64,000 nucleotides of DNA from NCBI GenBank assembly GCA_944380725.1, contig CALWIK010000020.1:186001-250000 (forward strand), written 5' to 3'. Position numbers and translations under genes: made by a program. Shown here piece after piece: positions 37,391 through 44,696 of the stretch. The notes beneath the pieces are model-generated. The model was not told the DNA's origin. It ran no database searches and worked only from the letters and a program-made list of their open reading frames with translations. This stretch comes from an uncultured Clostridia bacterium (GTDB lineage Bacteria; Bacillota; Clostridia; Oscillospirales; Acutalibacteraceae). How positions within the stretch are numbered: position 1 is the first letter of the stretch; each line of letters begins with the position of its first letter.

Positions 37391-38080
37391 TTACGGAACT
37401 AAAACAGGAGTAAAATTTATTTGATCACATGAAATCATATTAAAATTTATTCCTTTATAATCGTTAGTTATTGCTTTACTTCCTATTTTTTTTCCATGAA
37501 GATGCCCATAATAGCATTTTTTTACATTATACTTTTGTAGAACATTTAATATCTCTTGGCATTCATATCCAGCAAATATTGGCGGATAATGTAAAAAAGC
37601 AACAATTTCTTTGTTAAATTTCTTTGCCTGTTCTATAGAATAAGTAAGCCGACCAACCTCTCTGTTTAAAATTTTAATATCCTCTTTGCTACTACAATCA
37701 TAAGACCAACCTCTAGTACCACAAACCGCAAAGTTATCAACAATTTCTGCAGAATTAAATAATATTGAAATCGAATTAAATTTATTTTTATTTAGATATT
37801 CTTCAATTTTTTTTCGAGTTGTCCACCAATAATCGTGATTTCCTTTTAAAAATATTTTTTTCCCTGGCAAATTTTCTATAAAGGCAAAATCGTTAAAAGT
37901 TTGATCTAATTTCATCGCCCAAGAAATATCGCCAGCAACAACTACTGTATCATTGTCTTTTATAGTAGCTATCCAGTTGCTTTTTAGTTTATTAATATAA
38001 TTACTCCACCCACCAAAAACGTCCATTGGTTTATTTGTGCCTAAAGATAAATGCAAGTCTGCTATTGCATAAAGTGACAT
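37391..38080 (-). CDS. Calcineurin-like metallophosphoesterase
   Basis: A 229-residue member of the YfcE/YkuE-like phosphoesterase superfamily. Metal-binding blocks are seen: IADLHLS at 6-12, VVAGDISWAMK near 52, LKGNHDYWW near 82, FLHYPP near 168 and GHLHGKK near 198. The ATG at 38080 lies 5 bases from GGGAGG, so the upstream in-frame start overlapping the dipeptidase is unlikely. The substrate is unknown; clostridial homologues are annotated only as phosphohydrolase. It follows the dipeptidase gene by 16 bases. Confidence 0.85.
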   Translation of the reverse strand: MSLYAIADLHLSLGTNKPMDVFGGWSNYINKLKSNWIATIKDNDTVVVAGDISWAMKLDQTFNDFAFIENLPGKKIFLKGNHDYWWTTRKKIEEYLNKNKFNSISILFNSAEIVDNFAVCGTRGWSYDCSSKEDIKILNREVGRLTYSIEQAKKFNKEIVAFLHYPPIFAGYECQEILNVLQKYNVKKCYYGHLHGKKIGSKAITNDYKGINFNMISCDQINFTPVLVP

Positions 38081-38096
38081 TCTTGCCTCCCTAAAG

Positions 38097-39026
38097 TTAC
38101 CCAAATTTTTTTAAAAAATTAAAAGCATTATTAAAAAATATATCCTCAACTAAGCTTTCTTTATAATTATGCTGCAAAAATAGTTCATACAAATTTTCAA
38201 TAGATTCTATCCCCAAAATCCCTTCTGGCATATCTGCACCATCAAAATCACTTCCAATACAAATAGTTTTTTCTCCGCCTAAAGATAAAAAATAATCAGC
38301 ATGTTTTATTATATCATAAGCAGAAGCTTTTTTGTCTTCTATTAAAAAAATATTTGCAAAATTTAGTCCTACTAAACCTTCTCGAAACTTAATAATATTA
38401 AACTGTTCATCTGTTAAGTTCCGTTTGTTATTACAAATCGTTCTAGAATTTGAATGGCTAGCTACAATTGGAATATTCACCTCATTTATCACATCAAAAA
38501 ATAAGTTGTCACTGGCATGCGAAACATCAATAACAATAGATAATTCAGCCATTTTTCTAACAACTTCTTTGCCAAAGTTAGTTATACCATTTTTTTCTGT
38601 AGTTAAAGCGCCTCCACCAACTTCACATTGGCCATTCCAAGTAAGTGTAATTATTTTTACCCCACAGTTTTTTAGATAGTCAAGATTATTCAAATCTCCA
38701 GCTAATGCAGCACTTCCTTCTACTGTTAAAATTGCCGCGCATTTGCTATTTTTTATAGCATTTATTATATCGTCTGAGTTTTTGCAATGAAGAATTAAAT
38801 TTTGATTTTCATTTATTTCTTTTTCAAACTTTAATTTCGCACATTTAAAAAGATTAAAAGCCGTATCTTTTCTATATTCATCAGGCATCCATATGGCAAA
38901 ACATTGAACCCATTTATCATATCTATTGCCTCTTAATACAGACAAATGACAGTTATTGTCAATAATACTTTTATTTTCGTCAAGCGCACGAAACAAAGTA
39001 TCACAATGCAAATCAAAAAGCTTCAA
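38097..39026 (-). CDS. Membrane dipeptidase-type (M19) zinc dipeptidase
   Basis: Related to renal dipeptidase, hydrolysing dipeptides including ones with D-residues. The 309 residues have the zinc ligands HCDT (residues 7-10), Glu in TVEGSAAL near 113, His in IDVSHASDNLF near 180, His in IVASHSNSRTI near 200 and the Asp in GSDFDGAD near 268. It has no signal peptide, so it is cytoplasmic. It overlaps yraN by 14 bases. Confidence 0.9.
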   Translation of the reverse strand: MKLFDLHCDTLFRALDENKSIIDNNCHLSVLRGNRYDKWVQCFAIWMPDEYRKDTAFNLFKCAKLKFEKEINENQNLILHCKNSDDIINAIKNSKCAAILTVEGSAALAGDLNNLDYLKNCGVKIITLTWNGQCEVGGGALTTEKNGITNFGKEVVRKMAELSIVIDVSHASDNLFFDVINEVNIPIVASHSNSRTICNNKRNLTDEQFNIIKFREGLVGLNFANIFLIEDKKASAYDIIKHADYFLSLGGEKTICIGSDFDGADMPEGILGIESIENLYELFLQHNYKESLVEDIFFNNAFNFLKKFG

Positions 39027-39393
39027 AAAAATCTACTCCTTCAAAAGCATTTTTTATATGATTAATTTCTTTTACATTTATTGGATCAATATCAAATAAA
39101 ACAGCAATTACATCAAATCTAGGCTGTAGATTTAAAGATTTTTCTTTTAAATAAACCATTGCAGTTTTTATAATTTTTTTCTGTTTAATAACGTCTACCG
39201 CTTCAAACGCATTAAAATTTGTGTTTATTTTTCTAGTTTTAACCTCAACAAATATTATGTAATTTTCTTTTTTGGCAATTATATCAATTTCTCCAAACCG
39301 GCTATAATAGTTACGGTTAATAATTTTATATCCATTGTTTGCAAGATATTCAATGGCGATACTTTCGCCTTTTTTCCCTATATTTGAACTCAT
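39013..39393 (-). CDS. yraN: YraN family (UPF0102) putative endonuclease
   Basis: A 126-residue protein with a PD-(D/E)XK-like core: GEIDIIAKKENYIIFVEVKTRK near 32-53, matching the Holliday-resolvase-like fold, and IGKKGESIAIEYLANNGYKII at the N-terminus. The biochemical function is not established. It lies in the usual lepB-rbgA-rnhB-yraN string, 9 bases after rnhB. Confidence 0.9.
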   Translation of the reverse strand: MSSNIGKKGESIAIEYLANNGYKIINRNYYSRFGEIDIIAKKENYIIFVEVKTRKINTNFNAFEAVDVIKQKKIIKTAMVYLKEKSLNLQPRFDVIAVLFDIDPINVKEINHIKNAFEGVDFFEAF

Positions 39394-39402
39394 GTTTATA
39401 GA

Positions 39403-40011
39403 TTATCCACCTAAAATTTTTTTCAAAAAACTTTTTCTATGTATTTTAGAAGGCCCATATTTTTTTATTAATTCAATATGTAATTTTGTTCCATACCCTT
39501 TGTGTTTTTCAAAGCTATATTGAGGGTATTTTTTACTCAGCAATTTCATGAGATTGTCTCTCTCGACTTTAGCTAAAATCGAAGCTGCAGCAATCGAGGC
39601 AGATAATGAGTCACCTTTTACTATCGCACACGAAGCTACATCTAAATCAGGCATCTTATTGCCATCGATCAATATAAAATCCGGCTTAACTTTTAAGCCT
39701 TCAACAGCTCTTTTCATTGCAAGTAAGGTTGCATTTAATATATTAATTTTATCAATTTCTTTTTCGGTTGCCAACGAAATATTATATGCAATAGCTTGAC
39801 TTTTTATTTTATCGTATAAAACATCTCGTTTTTTTTCGCTCAATTTTTTTGAATCATTAATTCCATCTATTACTAAATGATATGGCAAAATAACAGCCGC
39901 AGCAAAAACAGGTCCAGCTAAAGGTCCTCTTCCCGCCTCATCTACGCCACAAACTAATTTATGGCCAGACATATGAGCCAAATTTTCGTATAAAAACCAA
40001 TTTTTTTTCAT
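39403..40011 (-). CDS. rnhB: Ribonuclease HII
   Basis: Removes ribonucleotides and RNA from RNA-DNA hybrids. The ATG at 40011 has GGAG 11 bases upstream; the frame extends to 40035 through that site. With 202 residues it shows CGVDEAGRGPLAGPVFAAAVILP (catalytic Asp24 and Glu25), DSKKLSEKKRD, FILIDGNKMPDL near 115 (catalytic Asp) and ASILAKVERDN near 147. The tail SFEKHKGYGTKLH is conserved. Confidence 0.95.
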   Translation of the reverse strand: MKKNWFLYENLAHMSGHKLVCGVDEAGRGPLAGPVFAAAVILPYHLVIDGINDSKKLSEKKRDVLYDKIKSQAIAYNISLATEKEIDKINILNATLLAMKRAVEGLKVKPDFILIDGNKMPDLDVASCAIVKGDSLSASIAAASILAKVERDNLMKLLSKKYPQYSFEKHKGYGTKLHIELIKKYGPSKIHRKSFLKKILGG

Positions 40012-40038
40012 TATTCTTAAAACTCCGCATAGCATATA

Positions 40039-40899
40039 TTAAAACGAATCTAGAGTTATTTTACCTATCTTTGCTTCTCTAAACTCATTTAACAGCATTA
40101 TCGAGGCTCTTTCCGTATCAACTTTTCCGCCAGAAAGCAACATACCTCTTTTTTGGGCAATAATAGATAAAATCTCTCTTCCTGTTTTTCCTACCATGGT
40201 ACAGTTTTCTAGTTTATATCTATCAATTAAATTTGATTGATAATTATCATTTAAATATTCTAGAAGTCTACACGTAAGATTTTCTGTATCCATAATTTGA
40301 TCTTTAATTGCTCCGATAAAAGCTAATTTTTCTCCAACATACACGTCATCAAATTTAGGCCATAAAATTCCAGGAGTGTCTAGCAATTCAATATTTTTAT
40401 CAATTATAAACCATTGATTTCCCTTAGTAACTCCCGGACGATCTTCTACTTTAGCTTTTTTCCCCTTAGACAATCTGTTAATAAATGATGATTTCCCAAC
40501 GTTAGGGATTCCTACAACCATAACGCGTAAAGTTTTTTTTATTCCTTTTGCATTTTTAGCTTCAATTTTTTTGTTAAGAATATTTTTTATCTTTGGCACA
40601 AATAAATTAATTCCTTTTCCTTTTTTACAATCAACACATAATGTAAAATTTTTTTGTTTTTTATAAAAATTTATCCATTTTAAAGTGCAATTATTATCAG
40701 CAAGATCTATTTTATTTAAAATAATAATTCGAGGCTTTGTTCCAATTAATTTATCCAAAAGTGGGTTTCGGCTACTTTTAGGAATTCTTGCATCTACCAT
40801 TTCTGCAACTATATCTATAAGATTTAATTTTTCATAAAGTGCTCGACTAGTTTTTGCCATATGACCTGGAAACCATTGAATCACCTGTGCATCATTCAT
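40039..40899 (-). CDS. rbgA: Ribosome biogenesis GTPase RbgA/YlqF
   Basis: Circularly permuted GTPase required for 50S maturation (L16 incorporation in Bacillus). The ATG at 40899 is 8 bases from GGGGGA; the protein has 286 residues. The N-terminus WFPGHMAKTSR is typical. The G4 motif LNKIDLAD (near 64) precedes G1 GIPNVGKSSFINRL (near 129), showing the permutation. G3 is LLDTPGILWPKF near 183. It is followed by rnhB and preceded by lepB with a hairpin between. Confidence 0.95.
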   Translation of the reverse strand: MNDAQVIQWFPGHMAKTSRALYEKLNLIDIVAEMVDARIPKSSRNPLLDKLIGTKPRIIILNKIDLADNNCTLKWINFYKKQKNFTLCVDCKKGKGINLFVPKIKNILNKKIEAKNAKGIKKTLRVMVVGIPNVGKSSFINRLSKGKKAKVEDRPGVTKGNQWFIIDKNIELLDTPGILWPKFDDVYVGEKLAFIGAIKDQIMDTENLTCRLLEYLNDNYQSNLIDRYKLENCTMVGKTGREILSIIAQKRGMLLSGGKVDTERASIMLLNEFREAKIGKITLDSF

Positions 40900-40942
40900 A
40901 AACACCATCCCCCTTATTAATAGCACATTATTAAAAATATAA

Positions 40943-40970
40943 CATAAAAAAAGGACTTTATAAGCCCTTT
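40943..40970 (-). terminator. Terminator between lepB and rbgA
   Basis: On the minus strand AAAGGGC pairs with GTCCTTT (one G-U pair) around a 7-base loop, followed by a T-run. It would end or attenuate the rplS-lepB transcript before rbgA. Confidence 0.65.
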
Positions 40971-40988
40971 AATAAATAAGACAAAAAA

Positions 40989-41579
40989 TCAAATAAATTT
41001 TAATCTATTCAATGGCCAGTGAATAATAAAAGCACGACCATAGATTTTATTATAGCTAACAAACCCTATTTCTTCATACCTACTATCCATAGAATGATTA
41101 CGATTATCTCCCAAAACTATAACATGTTCAGCAGGTACAGTAATTAATTTGTTGCTAGGAATCGTCCCATCACCCCTAGAAACTGTAGGTTCATTAATAT
41201 AATCTTCGTTTAAAACTTGACCATTAACATAAACTTCATGTTTATCATAATCAATTTTAAATGTATCTCCAGGTGTTGCTATAACACGTTTTATAATGTT
41301 TTTTTTCAATTTTTCATTTGTATCTATAGTAATAATATCGCCTTTTTGCGGAGTATACATAAACTTACTTATTAACAATCTATCACCATCGTGCAATGTT
41401 GGTAGCATGGATTTTCCGGAAACTGTAAAAAACATAGTGAAAACAGTAATAAAAAAGCATATAGAAAACGCAAAAAGCAGTGAGCTGCTCCATTCAAAAA
41501 CTTCTTTTACAGCTTTAGAGACTTCCTCATTGTCAATATTACCTTTAACAATAAATCCCTTAGAATTATAATCTTTCAT
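40989..41579 (-). CDS. lepB: Signal peptidase I
   Basis: Cleaves Sec signal peptides on the outer membrane face. The ATG at 41579 follows GGAGGTG by 5 bases; 196 residues. One membrane span (about 33-55) precedes the catalytic Ser in SGKSMLPTL, and the general-base Lys is in KKNIIKRVIATPGD near 107. GDNRNHSMDSR is near 161. The cytoplasmic N-terminal stretch is about 30 residues. It follows rplS, the usual Firmicutes order. Confidence 0.95.
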   Translation of the reverse strand: MKDYNSKGFIVKGNIDNEEVSKAVKEVFEWSSSLLFAFSICFFITVFTMFFTVSGKSMLPTLHDGDRLLISKFMYTPQKGDIITIDTNEKLKKNIIKRVIATPGDTFKIDYDKHEVYVNGQVLNEDYINEPTVSRGDGTIPSNKLITVPAEHVIVLGDNRNHSMDSRYEEIGFVSYNKIYGRAFIIHWPLNRLKFI

Positions 41580-41601
41580 AAAAACACCTCCACACAAATA
41601 A

Positions 41602-41632
41602 ACAAAAAGGGACAATCAAAGCCCCTCTTTTT
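41602..41632 (-). terminator. Terminator after rplS
   Basis: On the minus strand AAAAAGAGGGGC and GTCCCTTTTT pair with one bulged base around TTTGATT, ending in a T-run. It probably reduces read-through from rplS into lepB. Confidence 0.65.
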
Positions 41633-41645
41633 GAAAATAATAAAA

Positions 41646-41990
41646 TTAACGAATTCTTTCTTTTACCTTAGCAGACTTACCCATTCTGTCACGCAAATAA
41701 TAAAGCTTACTCCTACGGACTTTACCATATCGAATGACTTTAATATCTTTTACATTTGGTGAATGTAACGGAAAAATCCTTTCCACTCCAACTCCGTAAG
41801 AAACTCTTCTAACAGTAAAAGTCTCAGCTACTCCACTACTTTTTCGAGCGATAACTGTTCCTTCAAATAGCTGAATCCTTTCTCTGTCTCCCTCTTTAAT
41901 ATTTACACTTACTCTAACAGTGTCTCCAATATTAAATTCTGGAATTTTGCTCTTAACTGAACTCTGTGAAATAATTTTTAAAGCATCCAT
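41646..41990 (-). CDS. rplS: 50S ribosomal protein L19
   Basis: Large-subunit protein at the 30S-50S interface. The ATG at 41990 is 7 bases from GGAGGA; the 114-residue length is typical. Conserved blocks: [54 protein letters not shown] and the basic tail [23 protein letters not shown]. It has its own promoter and a structured leader of about 110 bases. Confidence 0.97.
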   Translation of the reverse strand: MDALKIISQSSVKSKIPEFNIGDTVRVSVNIKEGDRERIQLFEGTVIARKSSGVAETFTVRRVSYGVGVERIFPLHSPNVKDIKVIRYGKVRRSKLYYLRDRMGKSAKVKERIR

Positions 41991-42004
41991 AAATAAATCC
42001 TCCA

Positions 42005-42105
42005 AAATATAAAACAGTCATAAAAAAGTAGAGGACTGTTCGTTTTAATATTATACAAAAAACTAAATATTAAACCCCCACAGATAAAAAACGCCTGCGG
42101 CAATT
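42005..42105 (-). promoter_or_regulatory. rplS leader (L19-leader candidate)
   Basis: The untranslated leader contains CCGCAG/CTGTGG (one G-U) around a T-rich loop near its start. A perfect 7-bp stem, AACAGTC/GACTGTT (42034-42040 with 42013-42019), lies just before the ribosome site. Firmicutes rplS genes often carry an L19 leader RNA; equivalence here is inferred from position. Confidence 0.4.
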
Positions 42106-42111
42106 TAAAAT

Positions 42112-42140
42112 ATTATAACATACAAAAAAAGTTATTGCAA
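42112..42140 (-). promoter_or_regulatory. Promoter of rplS
   Basis: On the minus strand TTGCAA (42140-42135), a 17-base spacer and TATAAT (42117-42112), with a TGT extended -10. It lies just past the end of ispH-rpsA. Confidence 0.75.
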
Positions 42141-42145
42141 GAGAG

Positions 42146-44149
42146 TTATTCTCCATTATTTTCAGAATTCTCCTTATTTCCGTTGGATTCGATAGATTTG
42201 CTAAAATCTTCTCCTTGGTTTCCTTCTAACAAAGCTTTAATTGATAGACTAACTCTATGTTTTTCAAAATCAATATCTTTTATCATAACATTAACTTTGT
42301 CGCCAATTGATAATGCATCCTGTGGTTTATTAATTCTTTTTTTCGATATCTGCGAAACATGGATTAATCCATCCACACCTGGCAAAATATTTGCAAAAGC
42401 GCCATAATCTGTTAGCCCAACAATTTTTGCTTCAACAGTTGAACCAATTGGATAGTCATTTTTCAATTTCTCCCATGGATTATCCTCGTCTTTTTTATAT
42501 ATAAGTGAAATCTTTCTGGACTCTTTATCAAAACTCTTTACCGAAACTTCTACTTCATCACCAATTTTCAAAATTTCTGAAGGATCTTTAATTCTCTCCC
42601 AAGACAATTCAGAAATATGGAGCAACCCATCCACAGGGCCCAAGTCAATAAAGGTTCCATAATTTTTAAATGACTTAACCCTACCTTTAAGAAGTTTTCC
42701 AGTATAAAGACTATCAAAAAACTCATTAATAGCAGTGCTTTTTTCGTCAAGCAAAACAGAACGTATAGAACCTATTGCTCTTCTACGCCGTTCGTTTACT
42801 TCTATAATTCTAAATTTAACTTCATTATTTTTTAGCTCTTCTAAGTCTTTATTTTTAAAATCAGTAGTCAACGAAGCAGGAATAAAAACTTTAATACCAT
42901 TAGTTAAAACAACAACGCCAGCTTTCATAACTTCAATAACTTTACCTGTTAAAATTGTATTATTATTTTTAGCATCAATTATTTCCTTAAAACCTTTAGC
43001 CGCATCAACACGTTTTTTAGACAACATAACTGTTCCATCTTGATCATTAGTCCTCATAATTAAAAGATCCAATTCGTCTCCGATTTTTACAACGTCTTCT
43101 GGTCTAACATTAGGCTCATTCGAAAGTTCAGCTACAGGAATAAAGCCAGCGTGTTTTCTGCCAATGTCGACATAAACCTCATTTGGTGCAATTCCAACAA
43201 CAACACCTTTTACTTCATCATCAGTGTTTAAATTTTTTAAAGACTCCTCCAGCATCTGCTCAAAGTTTAAATCCTCACCTTGTTCAGCCTCATTATTTTT
43301 TAAAATATCCTCCATCTTTTGTTTTACCTCCTCTATAATATCAGCCGGAGTAGATGCACCAGCAGTAATTCCTATAAATTTAGAATTTTTTATTTCATCA
43401 AACTGTAAATCTTCAATTTTTTCAATAAATATAGAACTACAATTTTTTTTACAAATATCAAATAATTTAGCTGTGTTAGAACTTTTTTTTCCACCAATCA
43501 CAACCATTAAATCTGCTTTTTTAGACAAAACTTCTGCTTCACATTGTCTTTTTAAAGTAGCATTACAAATTGTATTATAAACAGAAATATTTTTATAATT
43601 AGATTTTAATAAATTAAGGCAAGACTTCCATTGCCTTAAACTAAAAGTAGTCTGTGCAACAAATAAAATATTAAACTGAGACAGTTTTTTATTTTTTTTT
43701 ATTATATCCAATAATTCGTTATAATCATTAAAAGCAAAAAACTTTGTATTGCAATGGCCTATTATTCCTTTAACTTCTGGATGATTTTTATCTCCAGCAA
43801 TAAATATAATATCCTCATTTAAAGAAGTATTAGCCACAATATTATGTATTTTTTTTACAAAAGGACAAGTTGCATCAATACATTTTAAGCCTAGACTTTT
43901 TATATTTTCTTCTACATTTCTTGTAACTCCATGCGCACGTATAACCAAAATGGAATCTTTGCTAGCGTTTTCTGGAGATTCAACTATTTTTACTCCTTTT
44001 TTTAACATATCATCAATTATTTGAGGATTATGTATTATAAATCCCAAAGTACAAACATTCTTGCCCTTACTTAAAAGATCGTAAACAGTATTCACAGCTC
44101 TGTTTACTCCAAAGCAAAAACCAGCACTAGAAGCTACTTCTATGTGCAA
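42146..44149 (-). CDS. ispH: Bifunctional IspH (HMBPP reductase) - ribosomal protein S1 fusion
   Basis: The first 280 residues are IspH, the [4Fe-4S] enzyme making IPP and DMAPP in the MEP pathway. Cluster Cys are in AGFCFGVNRAV near 12, DATCPFVKKIH near 96 and YNTICNATLKRQ near 192. After a Glu-rich linker come four S1 RNA-binding domains (starting near 320, 400, 480 and 570; DGLLHISELSWERI and DGLIHVSQISKKRI are typical). The start is TTG at 44149, 7-8 bases after GGAGGG; the earlier TTG lies in that site. Length 667. Such fusions are known in Clostridia. ispE, another MEP gene, is at 60 kb. Confidence 0.95.
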   Translation of the reverse strand: MHIEVASSAGFCFGVNRAVNTVYDLLSKGKNVCTLGFIIHNPQIIDDMLKKGVKIVESPENASKDSILVIRAHGVTRNVEENIKSLGLKCIDATCPFVKKIHNIVANTSLNEDIIFIAGDKNHPEVKGIIGHCNTKFFAFNDYNELLDIIKKNKKLSQFNILFVAQTTFSLRQWKSCLNLLKSNYKNISVYNTICNATLKRQCEAEVLSKKADLMVVIGGKKSSNTAKLFDICKKNCSSIFIEKIEDLQFDEIKNSKFIGITAGASTPADIIEEVKQKMEDILKNNEAEQGEDLNFEQMLEESLKNLNTDDEVKGVVVGIAPNEVYVDIGRKHAGFIPVAELSNEPNVRPEDVVKIGDELDLLIMRTNDQDGTVMLSKKRVDAAKGFKEIIDAKNNNTILTGKVIEVMKAGVVVLTNGIKVFIPASLTTDFKNKDLEELKNNEVKFRIIEVNERRRRAIGSIRSVLLDEKSTAINEFFDSLYTGKLLKGRVKSFKNYGTFIDLGPVDGLLHISELSWERIKDPSEILKIGDEVEVSVKSFDKESRKISLIYKKDEDNPWEKLKNDYPIGSTVEAKIVGLTDYGAFANILPGVDGLIHVSQISKKRINKPQDALSIGDKVNVMIKDIDFEKHRVSLSIKALLEGNQGEDFSKSIESNGNKENSENNGE

Positions 44150-44191
44150 AAAATAACCCTCCAAATTTATATAAAATTTTTATTTAAGTTA

Positions 44192-44220
44192 ATTATAAAA
44201 TATAAAAAATTAAAAATCAA
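44192..44220 (-). promoter_or_regulatory. Promoter of ispH-rpsA
   Basis: On the minus strand TTGATT (44220-44215), 17 bases and a perfect TATAAT (44197-44192), about 40 bases before the TTG start. Confidence 0.65.
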
Positions 44221-44253
44221 GGATATTTTACTATAGACACAGTAGTGATATTA

Positions 44254-44664
44254 TTATTTTTTATAATCAAGATAGCATTGCAAAATAATTGCTGCAGAGA
44301 CAGCGTCTATAATTTTTTTGCGTTTTTTTCCTCGAGTATTGGTTGCATTTAAAAGATTGTTAGCAGAAATAGTTGTTTTTCTTTCATCAATCATTAAAAC
44401 AGGTAATTTTGAGAATTTTTTCAACTCATCTGCAAAATAACGAGCTTTTTGAGCAGCTTCCCCCTCCGAGCCATTCATATTTTTAGGCAGGCCTACGACA
44501 ATTTTTTTTATATTTTCATTATAACAAATTTGACATATTTTTTTCACTAATATTTCTAAGTTTTTCTCTTCGATAACACAAAAAGGTGCGGCTAAAATCT
44601 CACTAAAGTCAGAAATGGCAATCCCTGTTCTTGCCAACCCAAAATCGATTCCAAGTATTTTCAT
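44254..44664 (-). CDS. ruvX: RuvX/YqgF-family Holliday junction resolvase-like protein
   Basis: RNase H-fold protein involved in 16S rRNA 5'-end maturation, once called a putative Holliday junction resolvase. The ATG at 44664 is 6 bases from AAGGAG; 136 residues. It shows LGIDFGLARTGIAISD near 3-18, VVGLPKNMNGSEG near 62 and VLMIDERKTTISANNLL near 96, with the catalytic Asp/Glu positions kept. It follows valS by 32 bases. Confidence 0.93.
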   Translation of the reverse strand: MKILGIDFGLARTGIAISDFSEILAAPFCVIEEKNLEILVKKICQICYNENIKKIVVGLPKNMNGSEGEAAQKARYFADELKKFSKLPVLMIDERKTTISANNLLNATNTRGKKRKKIIDAVSAAIILQCYLDYKK

Positions 44665-44696
44665 CAATAACTCCTTAAGTTTTGTGCTTACAAAGA

